A stretch of 64,000 nucleotides of DNA from Henricia sp. BOLD:AAB3569. Its lineage: Eukaryota > Echinodermata > Asteroidea > Spinulosida > Echinasteridae. Position numbers and translations under genes: made by a program. The notes under the pieces are model-generated. The model was not told the origin of the DNA, searched no databases, and saw nothing but the letters and a program-made list of their open reading frames with translations. Below, piece by piece: positions 53,601 through 62,764 of this stretch. The stretch spans positions 496,001-560,000 of the forward strand of contig JBBELK010000517.1 of the NCBI GenBank assembly GCA_037783545.1. Reading direction: 5' to 3'. How positions within the stretch are numbered: position 1 is the stretch's first letter; each line of letters begins with the position of its first letter.

Positions 53601-54299
53601 CGAGCAAAAATCAGCTTTTCCTAAAATGTCAATCTTAAAGAAAAATTAAGCCTGTCTGAATCCATTTTGGCATTGAAAAATTAAGTTTTTGACGAGTCTG
53701 GGGTGGTCAAAATAAGAAATTGACTTTTCTAAAAATGTCTGAAATTATCCTTATAGAAATTTATATTTTGAACTTGGAGTAATTTAACTTTGGAGTAAAC
53801 TTGAACAAATTTAATGTAGTGACTTGGGAATCGAGTAGAGAATGACTCGTTTCAACAAACTCCCTGTAAGTTGACTCCGAATGAAACTCTTTTTTTTGTG
53901 CATTCTAACTTACCCGGTACAGGGGATACAGCATCATTCAAAGAGGGTTTGTACCACATCCTCGGCAGGACGTCGGTCGACATAATCAAAAGCGGCGGCT
54001 ACAAGATCAGTGCCCTCGACGTAGAGCGCCACCTACTGGCCCACGACAAAATCCATGAATGCGCGGTCGTGGGTGTCCCGGATGTGACATGGGGTCAACG
54101 CGTGGCGGCTGTAGTTATTCAGAAAGACGACTCGACATTGAGCCTTCAAGAACTAAGGGACTGGGCAAGGAATCACATGGCGCCCTATGCAATACCAACT
54201 GAATTGAAAGTGTTGGACAAAATGCCCCTGAACGCAATGGGGAAAGTCAATAAAAAGCAACTGCTGGTAGAGATTTTTGAATCGGAGGTAACATTTTGA
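46616..54299 (+). CDS. ACSF3: ACSF3 homologue: mitochondrial malonyl-CoA/acyl-CoA synthetase, complete coding region
   Basis: Five exons (46616-47638, 49622-49776, 51395-51540, 53151-53369, 53923-54299) give about 639 residues; human ACSF3 has 576. The ANL adenylate-forming motifs appear in order: the P-loop [11 protein letters not shown] (268-278), LPLHHVHG, the YGMTE motif, [21 protein letters not shown], and a C-terminal NAMGKVNKK with the catalytic-lysine region. ACSF3 activates malonate (and methylmalonate) to the CoA thioester for mitochondrial fatty-acid synthesis. Met 46616 lies two bases after a strong acceptor (ctaatttcag), so a 5' UTR exon probably lies upstream. The following Arg/Ser-rich stretch ([15 protein letters not shown]...) fits a mitochondrial presequence. 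An ATG at 46556 would add 20 residues but requires reading through the acceptor. A roughly 40-residue acidic insertion (about 205-245) explains the extra length. Confidence 0.93.
47691..47950. mobile_element. Fold-back MITE, copy 2 (mostly the right arm)
   Basis: The central accgggacgg hairpin and the right arm (gtttttagaaaggcatgttg ... ccgtaaaaagacg) match the element at 1-425; the left arm is missing. It sits in ACSF3 intron 1, 53 bases after the exon-1 donor. Confidence 0.78.
48955..49200 (+). repeat. tRNA-derived SINE family S1, copy 2
   Basis: The head ggtaccgtagccgagtggtt ... ggttcgaatccggctgtggtacc folds like a tRNA with a long variable arm. The body ttgggcaaggcactcaacca, gatgtaaagccgttggtcca and gatcccagagcattctttcc matches 18140-18405. 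Confidence 0.87.
49399..49493. repeat. 19-bp tandem repeat
   Basis: Five copies of gatcaggggtaggcacctt, the last with one substitution. In ACSF3 intron 1. Confidence 0.93.
49622..49776 (+). CDS. ACSF3: ACSF3 exon 2
   Basis: The acceptor is cggtgtag and the donor is AG|gtgaga (phase 2). [20 protein letters not shown] closely follows the vertebrate ACSF3 segment VW....S...PRIN.FMAVPT.Y.KL. Confidence 0.93.
49865..50263. mobile_element. TTAA-flanked MITE, intact copy
   Basis: TTAA at 49861-49864 and 50264-50267. The ends aggtagtatacatgattggt and accaatcatgtgtactgcct are inverted. The core carries ttcgccccaaaaccacttcg and gcgaagtggt words shared with 8170-8350. Confidence 0.85.
50297..50395. 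repeat. Hairpin
   Basis: gattcaatgttctatt/aatagaacattgaatc arms around ccatgaggcgaagccgagtg, with weaker outer pairing (aatgaatgttt / tgaatgaaatt). Confidence 0.75.
51395..51540 (+). CDS. ACSF3: ACSF3 exon 3: YGMTE motif
   Basis: The acceptor is gttgaag and the donor is G|gtaagg. [20 protein letters not shown] and [14 protein letters not shown] contain the acyl/adenylate pocket motif YGMTE, with the GMAL continuation that is typical of ACSF3. Confidence 0.93.
51675..51740 (+). repeat. tRNA-like SINE fragment
   Basis: attgtagctcacctgtc (A-box-like) and gggttcaaatcccaac (B box). It lies 135 bases after ACSF3 exon 3. Confidence 0.5.
52218..52366. mobile_element. GCTGCGTTCCA MITE, second copy
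   Basis: gctgtgttccacttatgcaa to catatttggaacgcagc. It is nested in an ACCCGGGTAA-rich region (51935-52640) that looks like another element. Confidence 0.7.
52700..52815. repeat. Hairpin
   Basis: gtgatatgagaatataccgc and gcggtatattctcatatcac are perfect 20-base arms around acctgtcattttcatgacgcgt. Confidence 0.9.
53151..53369 (+). CDS. ACSF3: ACSF3 exon 4: hinge approach
   Basis: The acceptor is tgcccaacag and the donor is G|gtacat. It encodes [15 protein letters not shown] and [20 protein letters not shown], ending GWFKTG, so the hinge Asp of GWFKTGD comes from the next exon. A SINE 3' fragment lies 18 bases past the donor. Confidence 0.93.
53395..53740 (+). repeat. SINE S2 3' fragment with tandem tail
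   Basis: ggttcgaatcccggtggagc and agttgattttcactgcatcc match the B-box end of the S2 head at 21887, followed by diverged ttttggca / aaattgacttttc units like those at 22090-22490. No A box. Confidence 0.68.
53923..54299 (+). CDS. ACSF3: ACSF3 exon 5: C-terminal subdomain and stop
   Basis: The acceptor is acccggtacag. It encodes [35 protein letters not shown] and [14 protein letters not shown], then TGA. The GAG|gtaaca just before the stop could be a donor, but the frame already ends about where human ACSF3 ends. Confidence 0.93.
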
Positions 54300-54518
54300 C
54301 AATTGATGTATTTATAGTTGCATTTTGTATGTGAAATTTGATTAAAAATTTACTTTTGTGCATTACTTTTTTGCAGTAATTTTATCATTTATCTCAGAAA
54401 TGCAACATTTCCGACAGAAGTGCAAGTGGGAAGTAGATCTTCGAATTAAACAAGCTATCGATTCCAATATATAAATTTACCAAAATCTGTGTTCAATCTG
54501 AACGAAAAAAATACCCTA

Positions 54519-54524
54519 AATAAA
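54519..54524 (+). terminator. Candidate polyadenylation signal for ACSF3
   Basis: An AATAAA hexamer 220 bases after the ACSF3 stop. It is the first canonical one found downstream. No transcript evidence is available. Confidence 0.4.
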
Positions 54525-54555
54525 ACAGGTTTCAAAAACATGGAAGCACAAGAGT

Positions 54556-55342
54556 GCTTGGGGTTCAAATGTGTTAAGTGCAATTTTATAGTTTTTAGAT
54601 AAATCAGGGGTATGCTCCTTCTTACAAATGGTGTTTCTTGTAATAATATACTTTGGATTGAATATGACATGGGTCATAAAATTAATTAAAAGCCAAAGTT
54701 ATTTACTAAAAAAGTACTTAACACATCTGTGATAGAAGCAGTTAACATGTTTGTGCACCAAACTAGCTTGGGCAATGCATAGTTCCGAGATTGCAAATTA
54801 ACCCCGCCCCCCTTGGATATTGTTGCTACGCCTCACACGCTATCATCAAACCAATGCACAAACCAATGGGACTTTCAACGGAAAGCACAGATTCATTGGA
54901 GAATACTCAAAGTTATTCATGTTTCTGGGTCGACAGTTACCGTAGCACACACTGAGTAAAAGGCCAGTGATACAGAGATGTCATATATTCATAACAATTC
55001 GCTTTCTTACCTTTGAACAGCGAATCTCCCGGCCCTGGAAACCAAAAATTCACCCGGAACTCCGCATAGGCCGTACACAACGTATCGGCAAAATATCGCG
55101 TGATATTTGACATGTGCGCGATGACGCGCGCTGTGATCTGCGCGCTCTGTTGTGATTGGTTGATAGGTTCGGTTGATTGACAGGTCGGAACTGTGTATTG
55201 ACATACTTCTCATGCAGTTTTCACCATGACAATGTGTTATTAGCACTTAACTGATTGAAAAGAGCATCCCAAATTATCCAAGAATATGCAAATAACTCAA
55301 TATGGCAAAAATTGCACTTAACACATTTGAACCCCAAGCACT
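54556..55342. mobile_element. TIR element enclosing a nested MITE
   Basis: agtgcttggggttcaaatgt/gtgttaagtgcaatttt at the left is mirrored by aaaattgcacttaacac/acatttgaaccccaagcact at the right. The CAATGCATAGTTCCGA MITE interrupts it. Confidence 0.75.
54773..55200. mobile_element. CAATGCATAGTTCCGA MITE, copy 2
   Basis: The ends caatgcatagttccgag and tcggaactgtgtattg. It is colinear with 34384-34830. It sits inside another inverted-repeat element (54556-55342). Confidence 0.82.
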
Positions 55343-55844
55343 CGAAGTACTGTTTTTCTGACAGCATGCGCGCCACCATACTTGCGATATCGAGTCTGGT
55401 CAGATTGTAGACAATACGGGGAACAAAGGTTGAAATTTTTCATGATCATGTATTTATAAATATTAGTATTTTTAACTAACGTAAACCAGGAAAGTAGGAA
55501 ACATTTATAGACAAAAAGCAATATATCCTTTATTTTATTTTTCTTAAAATGTTATGGTCCCAAATCAGAAATTCAAGGTTCAAAACGTGCTGCAATCTGC
55601 TTCAAGTTTCAATCTGGAAAAAAATCAACGATGAGTACAGTAAACCTTTGCTAGAACTGATACGAATTTCTGTCCCAACCCCAGAATATTTGCATATATT
55701 GTGCATAAAGCTTGGATTAATTTGATCCTGCAAAGAATGCTCTAATGAAAGTTTACTGATATAAACCGGCCTTAATTAATAAATATTAGTAAATCAAGCT
55801 TTAACTGTGTCGTTGATGTGCTTATTTAATTTTACATGTACATC

Positions 55845-55920
55845 AATTCATGGATGTTGGTGAAATGGAACGCGTTCCACTGTTCTGCGTTTTACCAACA
55901 TCCTCAATTCATTACTACCA
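55845..55920. repeat. Hairpin
   Basis: aattcatggatgttggt/accaacatcctcaatt arms with an inner tggaacgcgttcca palindrome. Confidence 0.8.
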
Positions 55921-56028
55921 TTTAAAGTGAAATTGGGAAAATAAATGTATAAGTTACGTTTCTTTTAAGAAATTGTTATTTAACATTACTAATTGCAGTC
56001 TAAAATTCTCAAAATAAATCAAATATTG

Positions 56029-56290
56029 CAATAGACAAATCCCAAATTAACCAGTTTGAGAACGGTCTGCGCACTTCCGGGTTTGATCTTCGTGTTAAGC
56101 AACTGAAGTGAACTAATGTACGCACGTGAATGCACAATCGCTCCTAAAGTCCATGCAGAACAGCACACGTACACACTCAGTCATTGTACAATACTGTACT
56201 TGTAGCGCATACGTGCTGCCGACTTGGCACGAAAAACCTCGGTTTCAATGTGGAAGTGCGCAGACTGGGCTAATGTGAGATTCGTCTATA
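56029..56290. mobile_element. ATAGACAAATC element, uninterrupted copy
   Basis: Left atagacaaatcccaaattaa and right gagattcgtctat. It is colinear with the two halves of 7466-8787. The TTAA at 56047-56050 is where the other copy holds its insertion. Confidence 0.82.
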
Positions 56291-56530
56291 TCAACCTCAG
56301 AATGACTCGTTTAATTTATCTCCAAAAATAAAGTAATACTTAGTTAATATTCAAAGCAAATAACTGCCTGCAGTTACCTCCAAAGTGCAGGTCTCCAAGA
56401 TTTTTTTAGTACATTTGTGAATTTCCCAACACCACAAAATTTGGCACATTTTCAAATCCTACATTACATTTATACATGAAAATGTGTCTTGCATTTTGAA
56501 GGTGAAATTTGGGTTGCATATTTCCTCTAA

Positions 56531-56882
56531 AGCCTAGCGTACCTTACAACTGAAAGCAACTCGCTGTCGATGCAACTGATAGCATCCAGCCAGGTCTATA
56601 TTTCCAGAGCGCGCACATCGACACGGCAACTCGGCGAAGCCTAGAGCACATTGACCTTGCAACTGGAAGCAACTGTTGCTTCCATTCGATGTGTGCACAC
56701 GTGATCAGATGCACGCACGCAACAGGGTACATGTACAACTAGTTGCTAGAAAGTAGAACATGAGCAACTCGCGGCAACTGGGATTTTTCCAGTTGCCACG
56801 TACATCGACCTTTTTAAGCAACTGATCAGTTGCTTCTAGTTGCCTCCAGTTGCAAGGTCGATGCACATGTACGCTAGGCTTC
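56531..56882. mobile_element. AAGCCTAGCGTAC TIR element
   Basis: Left aagcctagcgtaccttacaa; right gatgcacatgtacgctaggctt. The interior repeats gcaactgatc, agttgcttctagttgcctcc and cttgcaactggaagcaact, i.e. many inverted gcaact/agttgc words. Confidence 0.8.
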
Positions 56883-57429
56883 GAATTTGGATTCGGTATT
56901 ATTGCATAATTGTAAACTTATACAAGGCAGTTTTTCCTATTAAAATTGACAAAAATGTTTCTGAAATTGTTGCACATTTTATATACTCCAAACACACTGA
57001 ACTGTATAAATACATTTAGGCAGCATTTTCATGGAAGACGGGTTATTTGCAAGGTATAAATTGCATAAACTAGCAGTGTACCAGTCAAAAACAATACAAA
57101 TTAGATGGGATTTTAGCAGGTAACCTGTTTTTGTCAAGATACACTATATATGTATTTTTCATGAAATTAGCCTTTTGCCTTTACTTTCTTTCACATGCAC
57201 ACTTGACCAGACTAAATTGTTGTTGTAATGTGACCGAGTGCACGCGGCAGTGCAAAGTACAGCATGAATACCGTGTTCACCGTAGGAGAGAATGGCATAT
57301 TGCGATAGTATGTGAACCTCTGAACTGCACCTTCATATCAATGTGAAGAATTTGGAGTGCCAACTACATTTTATCATGCAAAGGTTACATGCAAAAGGCC
57401 AACTGGTGAATATTTTGACTATGACCCCA

Positions 57430-57640
57430 TTCTTACTTCGTTTGACTAAGATTAGTTAATCATCGTTAGTTAATGAAGCGTGTGTCCCCACCCAGGTGTA
57501 TAAATGGGTACCAGCAAATAAGGTTTGGGAAACCCAACTAGTTGCTGCGATGGACTGGCATCCCATCCAGGAGGAGTACATGTAGCACTACTGTACCTAC
57601 TGTTCACAGTAGGCGGCTTCTAACGAAGATCGAATGAAGC
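57430..57640 (+). repeat. SINE-like 3' body
   Basis: cccacccaggtgtataaatg and gcgatggactggcatcccat are words commonly seen in deuterostome SINE bodies. No clear tRNA head was found upstream. Confidence 0.5.
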
Positions 57641-58505
57641 TGTGGGATATGCCACTATGCCTGGCCGCAATGCGCATCAAGCGTCGAGTTTCAAGTGTCT
57701 AACGCGCTGTGTGCTTTTCAAGTGGTGCGTCAAAAACCACACGAAGCGCTTGTGCAACCAGGCCTGCAAAATTGCTTCTCACAAAGGGAGTGTTCACGTT
57801 ACAAATTTGCTTCGTCAAACAAAGCGAATTCTCCAGTGAGAACGGGGTCTTAAATACTGTTTCAAACTAAAATCATTGAGGTCATCATGCCCATACAGAC
57901 CATAGACTTACATGTGTATCCAGTCTCCCTATCCACATCTAGCAACTTTAAACTGTGCATAACTACTGCAATCAATCCCTGGATTGGTCTATTGGTTTGG
58001 TGACAAGAATTTCAACTGCAGTCGAACACTCTTCCCCTGTAGCGAGTTTCTTTGTCCATATTGCAATGTTGTATTTAAGTTATTTAGGTTTACGATAAAA
58101 TATTAAAATGATCAAGAGCGGAGTAATAACATCTGTACTTTAATGGAGCGTATCCAGATCACATTTATCCAATGGGTGTTGAGATTTTGATACCATATCA
58201 TTTGTCATATTTTTCTCATTACCATTCTGAAATTTGGCAGTCCCAATCCACATATTTCCAAGGACATCATAAAAAAAAACAGTATTTTGTAAACTAATTT
58301 ATCAGGTTACATAAAGCACTGCAGTGAATCCACCAACCCTTTTTACTTCCACATCCAAATTGGAGATTGTAAATTTTTTCTTCCCATGGATAGTTTTTGG
58401 GGAGGTATTTTATATGATTGTTAGGTTAGAACGAAATCCATTTTTCTGGAAAAATCTGAACACACTCCCTAAATGAAACACAACACCACAGTTTCAAGTA
58501 CTTAA

Positions 58506-58946
58506 AGGGGCTGTGTCATGGTTTGCGCATGCGCAAAATCTTTCCTATGTTTTGGCGTACCGTACATGTGCGTGCACGCTCAGACGTGTAGTGCCACCGT
58601 CATTGGTTATTTGCGCATTTATTGAAAAGGTGTGCTGCACGCATCATTCATGGATGTGCGCTGTTCAATTGAAAAACAATACAAAACACACAGTCCATGC
58701 AATCTATGGCTCCTCGCTATGGAAGGAGTCCCAAGTTACCGGATTTCCCTATATACGAAAAATAGTGCAAGTTCGAAAGGAAATGATGCATTCGTGATAA
58801 CAACCAGACACTCAAACTACACAATAGTCTGAATTACTGACGTATTACAAAGGATGGCCAAGATTGAACAAGATATGCATTATCCGAACTTGAAAAAGTT
58901 GGGCCAACTTTTTCAGTTTTGCTACACATGCGCAGATTGTGCCCCT
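58506..58946. mobile_element. TTAA-flanked MITE with AGGGGC ends (Kolobok-like)
   Basis: TTAA at 58502-58505 and 58947-58950. The ends aggggctgtgtcat and gattgtgcccct are inverted; subterminal tgcgcatgcgcaaa and acatgcgcaga are also inverted. TTAA plus an RRGGG start fits Kolobok. Confidence 0.75.
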
Positions 58947-59069
58947 TTAAATTTCAAATTTTGACAATGTCTTTATGTTGTTCAAAAGGAGTCTTTTTGA
59001 GCCACATAAAGGACAATTTTACTTTAACTTTAGGGGCGGTCCAAAGTTTTTGGACATTTTACATACATG

Positions 59070-59850
59070 TAGCGTAGTATTTTTCAAGACCCCCCTCCCC
59101 CGAAAAACTACTACTTATCAACATTTTTGTCACTACCATGAAATGTCAACATTTTACAGTGCATGTGAAGTACTAAGTGGCCCTCGACTGCGGCATTTCT
59201 ACTCTTTGTGTTACGTGTCATAAAAAAACCTGTCCTAATTTTAATCTTGAATAACCTTGTCATTTTCCAACGGATTTAAACCAAAATTTTACATCATGTA
59301 AACAAGGCCCGACAAATTTAACTGAGTGAGTTTCATCAGTTTTGTCCAAGAGGGTGAGATTTAATGGGCATACGAAAAAAAGAGTCAATTTCAGAATTCG
59401 CCACTTTCGACTTCGCCTCCTTCAATGTCAGTACATTGCTGAAGAAGGTGGTGGAATGTGTGCTGCAGCCAAAAGCTTATGAAGAAAGGCAGGATCACTC
59501 TAAATGTTATTGCAAACCATCTCGATCACTTCGAGCATTTTATTAGGAGGTGCAAAGGGACATTGGACATAGACAGTTTACTTGGAAATGGCGGATGCCA
59601 AGTCGAAAGTGGCAAATTCTGAAATTTATGTGTTTTTTTTCGTATGGTCATTAAATCTCATCCTCTTGGTCAAAACTGATGAATCTCACTCAGTTAAATT
59701 CGTCAGGGTTTGTTTACATGATGTGAACTTTTGCTTGGAATCCATTGGAAAATGACAAGGTTAATTAACATTAAAAGTAGGACAGGTTTGTTTTGTTTAC
59801 ACGTAGTAGAACCGTGAAAATGTTGACAACTTTGGACAGCCTCTTAAAGT
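59070..59850. repeat. Repeat R1, copy interrupted by a fold-back element
   Basis: The left half (agtatttttcaagac ... ccatgaaatgtcaacattt) and the right half (accgtgaaaatgttgacaac) match 38250-38450. The palindrome at 59229-59788 lies between them. Confidence 0.6.
59229..59788. mobile_element. 560-bp fold-back element
   Basis: Inverted arms: cctgtcctaattttaat...ccttgtcattttccaa at the left and ttggaaaatgacaagg...aggacagg at the right, continuing inward through ttaactgagtgag and tcgaaagtggc. The unpaired centre is about 130 bases. Confidence 0.82.
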
Positions 59851-59906
59851 TTTTACTTGAAACGTTAGTTTTGGGTTCCATTGAAGTACTGAACAGATGT
59901 TATTAC

Positions 59907-59912
59907 TTTATT
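59907..59912 (-). terminator. Candidate polyadenylation signal for EEPD1
   Basis: AATAAA on the minus strand (TTTATT on plus) about 108 bases after the EEPD1 stop codon. Sequence match only. Confidence 0.4.
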
Positions 59913-60019
59913 TTCCCTTAATCCTTAACATTTTATCGTAAACTAAATGACTCAAAAAGGACTCTACTATAACACTGAATTATTGCATACTGAAATACTT
60001 TCGTTGTCTTGGGTGGCTC

Positions 60020-60195
60020 TCATTCCTGTGGTAGTAACCTCACCTTGGAAAGCTGGGCCAGGAATCCCTCATCCAAATCACACTCAGAATAGAACTCAAC
60101 CCACACTGGGCAGTGGTCGGATGCAACCCCGCCCCAGGACCAGTTATCTGGTATCAGTGGGTGTGTCAGCCCCTCTCTCACCACGTGTGACTCGC
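60020..60195 (-). CDS. EEPD1: EEPD1 last exon: SDH motif and stop
   Basis: The acceptor on the minus strand is attccattgcag. It encodes ESHVVREGLTHPLIPDNWSW and GGVASDHCPVWVEFYSEC, then a short tail ending LLPQE and TGA. SDH holds the catalytic Asp-His pair of EEP phosphoesterases. Human EEPD1 has a longer tail. Confidence 0.87.
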
Positions 60196-62248
60196 CTGCA
60201 ATGGAATACATACATACATACAGCAAATATGTCAGCCGTGCTTTGAATAAGCATCTGTGTGCAGAAAAGTATCACTCTCAGATCGACTGCATTTAATTTT
60301 TATTTAAATCAAAAATGATTTTTTTTTTCGTGTTTCTTTTGTTGCTCTTTATACTTACAATGAAGGAATACAATTTCTAGAAAGGAGACTGAGTTCCACT
60401 CAAAATTTCAGTTAATTGATTGCTTTCCGTGACGTAGAACATCCGAGAATGTTTAGGTGTCACCGGTCACGCGCGTACATGCACCCGCCAATAGACATAC
60501 AACAACAAGTAATGGACACCAAAACAAAATAAATTGATAAATTTATTCAGACAGCACATGAACACGCGTAAAAAAATACTCACCAGCGTATTTTCATTTG
60601 AAAATGCCCCACGAGCGCGTTGCGATACATGTGCGTTCAGATTATTGAGCATGCAGTCAGCTTGTAAAAAAGAAAGTGTTTTTACTTGATCACGACTTTT
60701 AGCCTGAAGAAATACATTTTTCCTTTATCGATACAACAGCCATGGCGCAACAACATAAAGCAAGGTTAAGCAACAGAGCAAACAGTGCGCTTTTCTTGCT
60801 TTTTTGGCCGGTTATCACTCGAGCCACGTGGGTCATGAAAAATGACACCCAAAATGGTGGATGGAAGGCGTGACGTCACCGGAAAGCAATCAAGTAAAGG
60901 AAACATCGGTTATTTTCAACATACATACATGTACCATTTCAAATAAAACAAATTGTGTCTATGGCGTTCCCAAAAAATTGCTGCACAATAGTTAGACAAG
61001 GTAGGTTACCTCGGCTCGAATTTTATCATGTGGTAATCTGTTAGAGCCGAGGTTTATGAACATGAACACGCTATCTGACACATGTCTGAAAAAACTTCAA
61101 ATCAAAATGTGTCATTTTCTTCCTGTGACACACTAATTCCCCCTGGGACTCACCCCAACCTTGTCGGGCATAACCACTACGCAGGTCCTTGAGGGAAATA
61201 AGGAGCCACGATGAAGATTTAGCCTACAATTCCAGCGAAACGGAGAGGTATGCTCACTTGTAGATAGTGGCGTGACGGTTAGACTGGTTCCTGCTCCACA
61301 TATTCCACATACAATGATTGAGGACCGGTCCTCATATTCAGTCGTTGTATGTGGAATATGTGGAGCAGGAACCAGTCTAACCGTAAACTAGCCACAGACA
61401 CGAGTCTTTCCACGGTAAAAATGGGCATTTTGGCAACACAGACCATACATGTTGTCTGGTCTCAAAATAAAATAAATAAGTTTCAGTTGTTCTGAAGAGA
61501 TACAATGTAACTTAGGCCCCAAAAGGGTTACAAATAGTGTGACCCTGTGTAAAAATTTCCAATATACGCTCTTAACCGGGACAGCCTAAAATGTAACAGG
61601 GGAATTCGTAGACAGGGTTTTTAGAAAGGCATGTTGTCACACTATTTGTAACCCTTTTTGGGCCTAAGTTATCTCTTCAGAACAACTGAAACTTATTTCT
61701 CAAAAATATGGTCTGTGATGCCAAAATGCCCCCTTTACTGTGGAAAGACCCACATGTCAGCTACATAAATGTATCCATGCTTTAAAAAACCTTTAAAATC
61801 TATGCATTGTTTTTGTGTTAAGTAAATGTTAAAAAAAATATTATGCACACACTTTCTTAAAGAAAATACTATGCTAGACAGAAATAAATTCATGTGATGT
61901 TTTTTACTATTGATATCAACATTTTGAGTGGTTTTTCTTGTCAACTCATGAAGTATTAAATGTTGAGTCATTGCAAATGATGTAATGCCATTGGCAGACT
62001 GCTTTCTGCACACTCCGCCAAAGAAAACAGATTTTCACTGTGCCCTTGCTTACCTGTGTGTATCTTGTGCAAACTTCTGCTGAACCACGCATTATCATAA
62101 CAGTGAGATCCTGTGAGGTTTTTAGTGCTGATGTTTGTATATGTATCCTCAGCTATTGCATGGCTAAAACCAGCCGCTGACAGAGCTTTGAATTCAGGAG
62201 CTGATGGGGAGCTGTTGAAATCACCCACGATCAGAACGTCTTTTTCAT
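60020..62248 (-). CDS. EEPD1: EEPD1 homologue, last two coding exons (5' part beyond window)
   Basis: Minus-strand exons 62248-62054 and 60195-60020 join in phase 1 (ACA G|gtaagc ... ttgcag|GC). They encode the C-terminal part of an endonuclease/exonuclease/phosphatase domain: VLIVGDFNSSP (the GDFN motif), TYTNISTKN, YDNAWFSRSLHKIHTG, then REGLTHPLIPDNWSWGGVAS and the catalytic SDH in ASDHCPVWVEFY. The NIST.N ... IPDNWSWGGVAS.HCPV pattern matches vertebrate EEPD1. Vertebrate EEPD1 is a 5' endonuclease active at stalled replication forks, also linked to cholesterol efflux at the membrane. The N-terminal helix-hairpin-helix part must lie to the right of the window. A GTGAGG just before the stop is a possible alternative donor. 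Confidence 0.87.
60417..60892. mobile_element. TTGATTGCTTTCC TIR element, copy 2
   Basis: Same ends and order as 8802-9199, with roughly 25-base and 55-base extra segments near its left end. It lies in the EEPD1 intron. Confidence 0.78.
61266..61392. repeat. Near-perfect long hairpin
   Basis: acggttagactggttcctgc/tccacatattccacatacaa pairs with ttgtatgtggaatatgtgga/gcaggaaccagtctaaccgt. The loop is about 35 bases around aggaccggtcct. It abuts the fold-back MITE at 61396. Confidence 0.9.
61396..61756. mobile_element. Fold-back MITE, copy 3
   Basis: A full-length palindrome from gtctttccacggt to actgtggaaagaccca, colinear with the element at 1-425. It lies in the intron between the two EEPD1 exons, directly after an unrelated perfect hairpin (61266-61392). 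Confidence 0.8.
62054..62248 (-). CDS. EEPD1: EEPD1 penultimate exon: GDFN motif
   Basis: The acceptor on the minus strand is cttcccctccag and the donor is G|gtaagc. It opens with AT of a split codon, followed by EKDVLIVGDFNSSPSAPEF and later CYDNAWFSRSLHKIHTG. GDFN supplies the metal-coordinating Asp and Asn of the EEP family. Confidence 0.87.
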
Positions 62249-62344
62249 CTGGAGGGGAAGATTGCAAAATTTAACATATCCGTGGTATACCCAACTCCTA
62301 TTTAACTTTGTCCAGTTTAGAATTCTGGCCTTAAAAATATATTC

Positions 62345-62745
62345 TTAAATACCTTAGACAGTTTACGCATCCTTATTGGCTGAGAGCACATCACATATGG
62401 CGGGTCTTAAACGGACAATAAAGACCGGCCGGCTGGCTCGCGTTTGGAACATGCACACGCACACAGAAACTGCACGCTCCCGAAAGCAAAATGTGCACTG
62501 TGACAAAATCTACCCGGTTGTGTGCGATGCGATCGAACAAAAACAACTCGACACACAGCTAACAGTTCATACGAACGCGGTAGAAAGTGAATGCAAAACA
62601 TGGCAAAACGACAAGCTAGTTTTGGTGAGTTTTACCGATTTACGCACAAAGGTATTTATGAATGGGCCTGGCGGCTCGGGCCATTATCAGCGCCCAGGAC
62701 CCTAGCCGGTTTTAAACGTATGTTTAAGACAGGCTAAACCTACTT
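62345..62745. mobile_element. GTTTAAGACTGGCC family element, copy 5 (inverted)
   Basis: Starts taccttagacagtttacgca, includes gcacacagaaactgcacgct, and ends ccctagccggttttaaacgt. It lies just upstream, in minus-strand sense, of the EEPD1 penultimate exon. Confidence 0.72.
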
Positions 62746-62764
62746 TTAATCCCTAAATACAAAC

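Larger units (their letters stand above)
54300..60019. other. Intergenic region between the convergent ACSF3 and EEPD1 genes
   Basis: It holds the 3' UTRs of both genes and seven or more mobile elements. No further exon was recognised. The stretches 55345-55840 and 57645-58500 show only AT-rich sequence without a clear repeat partner in this window. Confidence 0.6.

Noticed and set aside
57131..57839. Cys-rich and basic small frames
   Set aside because: A single isolated frame each; no signal peptide or splice support, and the second overlaps a SINE-like body.
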